From assembly GCF_002891295.1 (NCBI RefSeq), contig NZ_LGUI01000004.1, positions 682,001 to 746,000 on the forward strand: 64,000 bases of DNA, read 5' to 3'. Positions 27,310-33,744 of the stretch are shown in pieces. The position numbers and the translations under genes are program-made. The notes under the pieces were generated by a model. That model had not been told where the DNA came from. It searched no databases and saw only the letters and a list, made by a program, of their open reading frames with translations. The first letter of the stretch is position 1. Each line of letters starts with the position of its first letter. Source of the DNA: Streptomyces eurocidicus (GTDB taxonomy: Bacteria; Actinomycetota; Actinomycetes; Streptomycetales; Streptomycetaceae).

Positions 27310-27689
27310 CTCCTGCCTCTGTTAGCTCTTCGGTCCCTCTTGCAGCTAGAAGAGACATTCGAGCGTAACGAACAGTTCCGATTCGGGCGATTGTGTGAAC
27401 CTCGACACCCGGACAACAGCCGTCCGTGTCGGTGGCTCCCGACCAACTCCCTTCTCCCGCGTGAACTTCGATGGCGCGCCGATCCACCCCCCCGTGGCCC
27501 GAATGGAGTACTGTGGCGAGCCCTGGCCCGGTGTCCCGTCCGGCTGCCCGGACCCAACGGGAGGGATCCAGGCGGCTCTCGCCCCGTCAACTCGGCAATG
27601 TTGTGGCAGGCTGCACCCGGGCAGGCCACACTCGACTAGCGGAAGCAGCGACGCAGGTGACGTCGGCAGGCACCACCCGGGAGGTCCCC
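27310..27689. promoter_or_regulatory. Divergent promoter region of sepH and the anchored protein
   Basis: 380 bases with no credible gene; in-frame upstream extension of sepH has no homology or ribosome-binding site. It should contain promoters for both flanking genes. I see no clear operator. Confidence 0.45.
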
Positions 27690-28745
27690 ATGCCCGAACT
27701 GCGTGTCGTGGCCGTCTCCAACGACGGCACACGGCTGGTGCTCAAGGCTGCGGACAGCACGGAGTACACCCTTCCCATCGACGAACGGTTGCGTGCGGCC
27801 GTACGTAACGACCGTGCTCGCCTGGGCCAGATCGAGATCGAGGTGGAGAGCCATCTCCGCCCCCGTGACATCCAGGCACGTATACGCGCAGGCGCCTCCG
27901 CCGAGGAGGTCGCCCAGCTCGCGGGCATCCCCGTGGAGCGCGTCCGCAGGTTCGAGGGCCCGGTGCTCGCCGAGCGCGCGTTCATGGCCGAGCGCGCCCG
28001 TAAGACCCCCGTGCGCCGCCCCGGCGAGAACACCGGCCCCCCGCTCGGCGAGTCCGTGGCGGAGCGGCTGGTGCTGCGCGGCGCCGAGAAGGACAGCGCG
28101 CAGTGGGACTCCTGGCGGCGCGACGACGGCACCTGGGAGGTCCTGCTCGTCTACCGCGCGGCAGGTGAGCCGCGTGCCGCCAGCTGGAGCTTCGACCCGC
28201 CGAGGCGGATCGTCCAGGCGATGGACGACGAGGCCCGGGCGCTCATCGGCGAGACCGACGACACGCCCGAGCCGAGCTTCCCCTTCGTGCCGCGCATCGC
28301 CCGGCTGCCCCGGGACAGGCCGCTGGACCGCAGCCAGGACCGGACTGCCGACAGGCAGTCCGGCGCGCCCACCGGCTCCGACGAGGACGCGGGCGCCGCG
28401 ACGGCGGAGGCGTCCAAGGAGCGGGATTCGCTGACGAGCCTGCTGGAGGCCGTGCCCAGCTTCCGCGGTGACATGGTCGTGCCCGAGCCGCCCTCGGTGG
28501 CCCCGGTGCCGGCCGAGGAGCCGGGCGAGGAGGCGGAGGCCGTCGAACCGCCGGCCCCCGCGGCCAGCGCGGGCGCGGCGTACGCCGATGTGCTGATGCC
28601 GCGGTCCGTGGCCGGTCACCGCGACCGGCTGACCGGGACGACGGACCGTCAGGCGGAGGCGGACGGCGTCCGGCCGGGCCGCCGGGCGGCGGTGCCCAGC
28701 TGGGACGAGATCGTCTTCGGCACACGCCGGAAAAAACAGGAATGA
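27690..28745 (+). CDS. sepH: Cell division protein SepH (DUF3071)
   Basis: This 351-residue actinobacterial protein binds FtsZ and promotes assembly of sporulation septa. The N-terminal DUF3071 domain (1-100) starts MPELRVVAVSNDGTRLVLKA. It contains the helix-turn-helix that contacts FtsZ (IQARIRAGASAEEVAQLAGI, VERVRRFEGPVLAERAFMAE). A conserved block at about 110-185 follows (DSWRRDDGTWEVLLVYRA, SFDPPRRIVQAMDDEARAL). The remainder is an acidic, Pro/Glu-rich disordered region ending in the short conserved tail PSWDEIVFGTRRKKQE. The ATG at 27690 has GGGAGG at proper spacing. Function is from work on S. venezuelae SepH; the residue-level match is clear. Confidence 0.93.
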   Translation: MPELRVVAVSNDGTRLVLKAADSTEYTLPIDERLRAAVRNDRARLGQIEIEVESHLRPRDIQARIRAGASAEEVAQLAGIPVERVRRFEGPVLAERAFMAERARKTPVRRPGENTGPPLGESVAERLVLRGAEKDSAQWDSWRRDDGTWEVLLVYRAAGEPRAASWSFDPPRRIVQAMDDEARALIGETDDTPEPSFPFVPRIARLPRDRPLDRSQDRTADRQSGAPTGSDEDAGAATAEASKERDSLTSLLEAVPSFRGDMVVPEPPSVAPVPAEEPGEEAEAVEPPAPAASAGAAYADVLMPRSVAGHRDRLTGTTDRQAEADGVRPGRRAAVPSWDEIVFGTRRKKQE

Positions 28746-28772
28746 CGAGAAGAAGAGAAGAGAAGTAACCAT

Positions 28773-28800
28773 CCGTCACGCCCCGGCCGGGACGTGACGG
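28773..28800 (+). terminator. Probable terminator of sepH
   Basis: Inverted repeat with 8-base outer arms (28773-28780 and 28793-28800) extended by CCC/GGG pairs inside, 27 bases after the sepH stop. Confidence 0.65.
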
Positions 28801-28870
28801 ACGGCTGCCGGGCCCTGTCGGCAGGCGCCCGGCCCACCCGGATCCGGCCACCGCTCCCCGGCCCGTAGCT

Positions 28871-29205
28871 CCCGGACCGGGTCCACGCCGTGACGGCGGG
28901 GCGGATGAACCGGCGGACCGCGTACTCCGGGAATCCGGGGCCCGGCGGACTCACCTACCCGCTCCAGCCGGACCAGGCCCACGCCCGCCACGACCGGACA
29001 GGCGCACCTGCGGAGCACGCGCTCCAGCGTCCCGGGGCCCGGCGGGCTCCCCTGCCCGCCCCTCCCGGACCAGGCCCACGCCCGCCACGACCGGACAGGA
29101 CGAACCGGCTGACCGCGCACCCCAGGAACCCCGGTCCCGGCCGAGTTACCCCGCCCGCCCCACCCGGACCAGGCCCACAACCCGCCCCCCAGGACCCCGC
29201 CCCGC
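28871..29205. repeat. Three imperfect ~98-bp tandem repeats
   Basis: The conserved segment CCGGACCAGGCCCACGCC (slightly degenerate in the last copy) begins at 28968, 29065 and 29164, giving periods of 97 and 99 bases. The intervening parts (GAACCGGC-GACCGCG..., CCGG-GGCCCGGC...) are also related between copies. The array fills the gap between sepH and the sulfurtransferase gene and reaches the latter's stop codon. No open frame in it looks coding. Confidence 0.7.
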
Positions 29206-29210
29206 CCCGC

Positions 29211-30056
29211 TCAGCCCGGCAGGGCCCCCGTGGCCACCGGGCGGGACGTGTCCGCCGACCACTCGCTCCAGGAGCCCACGTAGAGGGCCGCCGGAGTGCC
29301 CGCCACCGTCAGGGCCAGCACCTCATGGGCCCCGGAGACGCCCGAGCCGCAGTAGACGCCCACCTCCGGGCCCGGCTCCCCCGCCGCCCCGAGCTCCGCG
29401 AACCGCGCGGCGAGCTCCTTCGCGGGCCGGAAGCGTCCGTCCTCGCCGACGTTCTCGGTGGTCGGCGCCGAGACCGCGCCCGGGATGTGCCCGCCGACCC
29501 GGTCGATCGGCTCGACCTCGCCGCGGTACCGCTCCCCGGCCCGCGCGTCCAGCAGCAGCCCCCGCCGGGCCAGCGCCGCCGCGCCGTCCGCGTCGAGCAG
29601 CGGCAGCGCCCCGGGCTCCGGGGTGAAGTCGCCCTCCGCCACGGCAGGCACCTCCGTGGTCAGCGCCCCGCCGCGCGCGGTCCACTCCGCCAGCCCGCCG
29701 TCGAGGACCCGTACGTCCCCGTGCCCGGCCCAGCGCAGCAGCCACCAGGCGCGGGCGGCGGCCCAGCCCTGCCCGCCGTCGTACACGACGACCGTGCGGT
29801 CCCGGCGGACCCCGGCCCGCCGCATGGCGGCCCCGAACTCCCCGGGGTCCGGCAGCGGGTGCCGGCCGCCGCCCTCCCCCGCCGGACCGGCGAGCTCGGT
29901 GTCGAGGTCCACATAGACCGCGCCCGGCACGTGCCCGGCCTCGTACGCCGGCCGGCCGGGCGGGCCGCCGAGCTGCCAGCGGACGTCCAGCAGGGTCGGC
30001 GGCCGCTCGCCGGCCGCCGCGTTCATGAGTTCGACTGCGGTGATGAGTGGGGTCAT
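29211..30056 (-). CDS. sseA: Thiosulfate/3-mercaptopyruvate sulfurtransferase (rhodanese)
   Basis: This 281-residue protein has two tandem rhodanese domains. The inactive N-terminal one (1-140) has LLDVRWQLGG, HVPGAVYVDLDTELAG and VVVYDGGQGWAAARAWWLLR, with Asp replacing the catalytic Cys. The active C-terminal one (about 155-281) has LLLDARAGERYRGEVEPIDR, HIPGAVSAP and the catalytic loop YCGSGVSGAHEVLAL, whose CGSGVSG reads like mercaptopyruvate/thiosulfate sulfurtransferases. It transfers sulfane sulfur to cyanide or another thiophile. The ATG at 30056 is the natural start. The loop alone does not separate the two activities. Confidence 0.9.
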   Translation of the reverse strand: MTPLITAVELMNAAAGERPPTLLDVRWQLGGPPGRPAYEAGHVPGAVYVDLDTELAGPAGEGGGRHPLPDPGEFGAAMRRAGVRRDRTVVVYDGGQGWAAARAWWLLRWAGHGDVRVLDGGLAEWTARGGALTTEVPAVAEGDFTPEPGALPLLDADGAAALARRGLLLDARAGERYRGEVEPIDRVGGHIPGAVSAPTTENVGEDGRFRPAKELAARFAELGAAGEPGPEVGVYCGSGVSGAHEVLALTVAGTPAALYVGSWSEWSADTSRPVATGALPG

Positions 30057-30321
30057 GACCCCATCCTGGCGTACCGGGCATTGGGCCGAACGGTCCTCTG
30101 GCCAGACCGCACACAGTCGATCGATACTGGACCGCCATGACATCGGAGCGGGACCGAAAGGCGAATCCGGGCATTCTCCTGCGGGAACCCGTGAAACCCG
30201 GCGCGGCCGGGGGGCGCGCCACGGCCGGTGGTGCAAACATCTCCACGTGCCCCGTCCCGTACCACCCGCGCGCCGCGTGCCGGTGCGGGACGCGCGGCCA
30301 CCCCGATGGTCCGAGGAGAGA

Positions 30322-31131
30322 ATGACGATGACCGAGGTTTGGGGGTCTCCCCAGAGCGATACCGGGGAGGCTCGGCACACCCCCGGCACCCCGTGCTGGA
30401 CGAGCCTGCTGGCGCACGACCTGGAATCGATCAAGGACTTCTACAGCGGCCTGTTCGGCTGGGCCTACTACAGCCCGGGCCCCCGCCAGCTGGGCCCGTA
30501 CGTGCGTGCCACCCTCGACGGCCGGGACGTCGCGGGGCTCGGTGAGCTGACGCCCGGCCGCCGGCTACCGACCGTCTGGACCACATATCTCGCCAGTGAC
30601 GACGCCGACGAGGCGGCGGAGTGGATCCGCTGCTGCGGCGGCACGGTCGGGGTGGGGCCGCTGGCCGCGGAGGACGCGGGGCGGCTGGTGATCGCCTCCG
30701 ATCCGGCCGGGGCGCCGTTCGGCGTGTGGCAGGGGCAGCGGATGCCCGGGGCCCAGCTGAGCGGGGTGCCGGGCACCCCGGTCTGGCACGAGCTGGTGAC
30801 CCGGCGGACGGCCACGGTCGTCAAGTTCTACCAGGCGCTGTTCGGCTATCAGACCAAGCGGGCGGAGACGCCGGACACCGACCACCTCACGCTGCACCTG
30901 GACGGCCGGCCGGTCGCCGGGATGCGCGGCGTCGGGGCCGAGCTGCCCCGGGAGCGGGGCCCGCACTGGATGACGTACTTCGAGGTGGCAGACGCCGAGG
31001 CCGCCGCGGCGCGGGTGACCGGGCTGGGCGGCCGGGTGCTGCTGCCCCCGCGGCAGGGGCCGGGCGGCGACGAGACCACCGTCGCGGACCCGGAGGGGGC
31101 CGTGTTCACGCTCAGGCGGTCGGCTCGCTGA
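30322..31131 (+). CDS. VOC family (glyoxalase-fold) protein, two domains
   Basis: This 269-residue protein is built from two vicinal-oxygen-chelate modules. The first covers about 22-130 (TPCWTSLLAHDLESIKDFYS, GLFGWAY, DPAGAPFGVWQG) and the second about 145-265 (TPVWHELVTRRTATVVKFYQ, ALFGYQT, DPEGAVFTLRR). The set resembles the actinobacterial hydroxylase/CFP30B-like branch. Reaction and substrate are unknown. The ATG at 30322 has CGAGGAGAG immediately upstream. Its last 20 bases overlap the convergent thymidine kinase gene. Confidence 0.88.
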   Translation: MTMTEVWGSPQSDTGEARHTPGTPCWTSLLAHDLESIKDFYSGLFGWAYYSPGPRQLGPYVRATLDGRDVAGLGELTPGRRLPTVWTTYLASDDADEAAEWIRCCGGTVGVGPLAAEDAGRLVIASDPAGAPFGVWQGQRMPGAQLSGVPGTPVWHELVTRRTATVVKFYQALFGYQTKRAETPDTDHLTLHLDGRPVAGMRGVGAELPRERGPHWMTYFEVADAEAAAARVTGLGGRVLLPPRQGPGGDETTVADPEGAVFTLRRSAR

Positions 31132-31777
31132 CGGGGTCCACGGGCAGCACGTCGGGCGACAGGGCCGCGGCGCGAGCCGCCGCCGCGGTCAGCCGGCGCC
31201 GGTGGTGACGGCGGCACAGCACCTCGTAACCCACCACGGTCTCCGGCTGGTTGACGTCGCCGACGACGACCTGCGCGCCCTCGACGACCATCTGTCCGCC
31301 GACCGTGCGGGCGTTGTGGGTGGCCCGCGCGCCGCACCAGCAGAGCGCCTCGACCTGGAGCACCTCTATCCGGTCGGCCAGCTCGACCAGGCGCTGGGAG
31401 CCGGGAAAGAGCCTGGTGCGGAAGTCGGTGGTGATGCCGAAGGCGAAGACGTCGAGCTCGAGGTCGTCGACGATGCGGGCCAGCTGGTCGATCTGCTCCG
31501 CGGTGAGGAACTGCGCCTCGTCGGCGATGACGTAGTCGGCACGGCCGCCGGCGGAGACATGGGCGACGATGTGCGCGTAGAAGTCGAACCCCTCGCCCGC
31601 CTCGACGGAGTCGGTGACCAGGCCGAGCCGGGAGGAGAGCTTCCCCTCGCCCGCGCGGTCGTTGCGGGTGTAGATCATCCCTTGCAGGCCGCGGGCGGAA
31701 CGGTTGTGTTCGATCTGCAGAGCGAGGGTGCTCTTTCCGCAGTCCATGGTTCCGGAGAAGAACACCAGCTCGGGCAT
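31112..31777 (-). CDS. tdk: Thymidine kinase
   Basis: This 221-residue type II thymidine kinase phosphorylates thymidine in the salvage pathway. The P-loop SGTMDCGKSTLAL is at about 8-20. The Walker B/lasso region is YVIADEAQFLTAEQI, with the catalytic Glu in DEAQF, and FGITTDFRTRLFPGS follows. The structural zinc ligands are CWCG and, further on, LCRRHH. The start is ATG 31777 (MPELVFFSG), which fits the family; an extension to 31798 is possible but unsupported. The tail after residue 190 is Ala-rich and not conserved. It overlaps the convergent VOC gene by 20 bases. Confidence 0.94.
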   Translation of the reverse strand: MPELVFFSGTMDCGKSTLALQIEHNRSARGLQGMIYTRNDRAGEGKLSSRLGLVTDSVEAGEGFDFYAHIVAHVSAGGRADYVIADEAQFLTAEQIDQLARIVDDLELDVFAFGITTDFRTRLFPGSQRLVELADRIEVLQVEALCWCGARATHNARTVGGQMVVEGAQVVVGDVNQPETVVGYEVLCRRHHRRRLTAAAARAAALSPDVLPVDPVSEPTA

Positions 31778-31844
31778 GGGGAAGCCAATGCCTTTCATAC
31801 GTCGTCGGGTGGGGGGCGGGTGGGGCGGTAGAGGCGTGGGTGGC

Positions 31845-33059
31845 TCAGGACCGGACTTCGAGGAGCGGCACCAGTTGCTCCACGGGGGTCATGGAGCCGT
31901 GCAGGCCGACCATCCGGGACTCGTTGGGCTCGGTCTCGGTGGCGACGATCGCGATGTCGTCGCGGGCCGCGGCGACCACGTCGCCGATCCGGCCGTACAC
32001 CCGGTCGTCCACGCCGTCGCCGGGCCGGCCGAACCAGCCCGCCTCGATGGCCTCGTCGCGCCCGGCGACCCACATCTGCTCGCCGAGCACCTCGCGCCAG
32101 ACGGCCAGGACGTCGCCGGCCGCGCCGGGCACGGCGTAGACGTGGCGGGCGCGGGCCTCGCCGCCGAGGAGGGCGACGCCGGCCCGCAGCTCCCAGTCCT
32201 CGTCGAAGTCGATGCGCGACTCGGGGTCGAACGGGATGTCGATCATGCCGTGGTCGGCGGTGACGTAGAGCACCGAGCGGGGCGGCAGCTGTTCGGCGAG
32301 GCGCTGGGCCAGCCGGTCGACGTACATCAGCTGACCGCGCCAGTCGTCGGAGTCGACGCCGAAGCGGTGCCCCTTGCCGTCGAGGTCGCTGTAGTAGGTG
32401 TAGACGAGCGAGCGGTCGGCGGCGCCGAGCCGGTCGGCGGCGAGGTCCATGCGGTCCTCGCCGGAGAGCCGGCCGTGGAAGGTGCCGCCGCTGAGCGCGA
32501 TCTTCGTCAGCGGGGTGTGCTGGAAGTCGGGCGCGGAGACCTGGCAGGTGTGCACGCCCGCGGCGTCCGCGAGCTGGAAGACCGTGGGGTAGGGCTGCCA
32601 GACGTGCGGGTCGGTCCACGGGCGCCAGCGCAGCTGGTTCATCAGCGCGCCGGTCGCCGGGTCGGCGACGGTGTAGCCGGGCAGGCCGTGGGCGCCCGGC
32701 GGCAGGCCGGTGCCGACGGAGGCCAGCGAGGTCGCGGTGGTGGACGGGAAGCCCGCGGTCATCGGTTCGCCGGTGCCGTTCAGGGAACCGGCCATCAGCG
32801 AGTGCAGGAACGGCGCCTCGGCGGGGTGGGCGCGCAGCTGCTCCCAGCCCATGCCGTCGACCAGGAAGACGCAGACCCGGTCGGCGGGGGCCAGCTCCAG
32901 GCCGGTGGAGAGGCCGGGGACGCCCATGCCGGAGGCGACGGCGGGCAGCAGGTCGGCCAGCGAGCCGGTGCCGTAGCGCGGGAGGGGGGCGGAGCGGGGG
33001 TCGAGCGGGGCCGGGTCGGACCAGGAGGACGGGCCGCCCGAGGTCAGCGGGTAGGACAT
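31845..33059 (-). CDS. Alkaline phosphatase superfamily (nucleotide pyrophosphatase-like) protein
   Basis: This 404-residue hydrolase has the metal-binding alkaline-phosphatase core of the phosphodiesterase/nucleotide pyrophosphatase branch: CVFLVDGMGWEQL (first metal-binding Asp), AGFPSTTATSLASVGTG (nucleophilic Thr), YYSDLDGKGHRFG (Asp and His ligands) and LYVTADHGMIDIP (DHG motif with Asp and His). No signal peptide is visible, so it is probably cytoplasmic. It follows DUF5998 with a one-base overlap (TGATG), so the two genes are coupled. Substrate is unknown. Confidence 0.9.
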   Translation of the reverse strand: MSYPLTSGGPSSWSDPAPLDPRSAPLPRYGTGSLADLLPAVASGMGVPGLSTGLELAPADRVCVFLVDGMGWEQLRAHPAEAPFLHSLMAGSLNGTGEPMTAGFPSTTATSLASVGTGLPPGAHGLPGYTVADPATGALMNQLRWRPWTDPHVWQPYPTVFQLADAAGVHTCQVSAPDFQHTPLTKIALSGGTFHGRLSGEDRMDLAADRLGAADRSLVYTYYSDLDGKGHRFGVDSDDWRGQLMYVDRLAQRLAEQLPPRSVLYVTADHGMIDIPFDPESRIDFDEDWELRAGVALLGGEARARHVYAVPGAAGDVLAVWREVLGEQMWVAGRDEAIEAGWFGRPGDGVDDRVYGRIGDVVAAARDDIAIVATETEPNESRMVGLHGSMTPVEQLVPLLEVRS

Positions 33060-33646
33060 CAGCGGCCGGTCGCCGCGGTCGCCTCGGAGAGCGCCTGGGC
33101 GAAGGCGAGGGCCTGCCGGACGGTGTCCGGGCCGTCGCCCGCCTCGCTGACCCGCAGGCTCAGGTCGTCCGCGGTGGCGGAGCCGGTGTAGCCGTGGTCG
33201 GCGTCGCAGTTGGGGTCGCCGCAGGCGGCGGGCTCCAGGTCGATCCGGGAGACCGCGCCCCAGCCGATGGTGAGGACGACCTCGCGGGGCAGGGTGCCCG
33301 GGGTGTACGCCTCGGGGTTGGCGACGACGCGGCTGAGCACCACCGAGGAGATCCGGTCGAGCTTCACGGACTCGGTGGAGGTGGTGGCGTACGGGGACGG
33401 GGAGGTGCCGTCGGCCGCCTGCTCGTCGGTGTGGCTGACGATGAAACGGTTGCCCGTGAGGACGAGGACCGTCACATGGCGGCGCACCTCGTTGGAGTCG
33501 AACGTCGTCTCCTGGTGCACGAGGTACGACACGACCGGCTCCCCGCCCACGGCGGCCTCCACCGCCTCGGCCACGAGGGCCGGGTAGTAGCCGCTGCGCT
33601 CGATCGCCGCGCGCAGCCCTTGGGTCGTCGTACCGGTCTTCGCCAT
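33059..33646 (-). CDS. DUF5998 family protein
   Basis: This 195-residue cytoplasmic protein begins MAKTGTTTQGLRAAIERSGY. The middle has beta-rich segments (EVRRHVTVLVLTGNRFIVSH, VKLDRISSVVLSRVV, REVVLTIGWGAVSRIDLEPA) that resemble a PH-like domain. A Cys-containing loop CGDPNCDADHG could bind metal. It is recognised as the conserved protein encoded before the alkaline-phosphatase-like gene in Streptomyces (DUF5998). Function is unknown. It is translationally coupled to the phosphatase gene by TGATG. Confidence 0.8.
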   Translation of the reverse strand: MAKTGTTTQGLRAAIERSGYYPALVAEAVEAAVGGEPVVSYLVHQETTFDSNEVRRHVTVLVLTGNRFIVSHTDEQAADGTSPSPYATTSTESVKLDRISSVVLSRVVANPEAYTPGTLPREVVLTIGWGAVSRIDLEPAACGDPNCDADHGYTGSATADDLSLRVSEAGDGPDTVRQALAFAQALSEATAATGR

Positions 33647-33677
33647 ACGCCCATCCTACGGGGCGTACGGGGTCTGC

Positions 33678-33695
33678 CCGTGCGTGCCCGCACGG
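33678..33695 (-). terminator. Probable terminator of the Pat-like gene
   Basis: 7-base perfect GC arms (33678-33684 and 33689-33695) with a 4-base loop, about 50 bases after the stop of the reverse-strand acetyltransferase gene. Confidence 0.6.
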
Positions 33696-33744
33696 ACGGA
33701 CGGCGGAGCCCCGGGGGTCGCACGGGGCCGGTGGCGGCGGGCCG

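Noticed and set aside
28776-29180. Reverse open frame of 134 codons behind sepH
   Set aside because: Its product is a Trp/Gly/Arg-rich translation of the tandem repeats with no motif and no ribosome-binding site.
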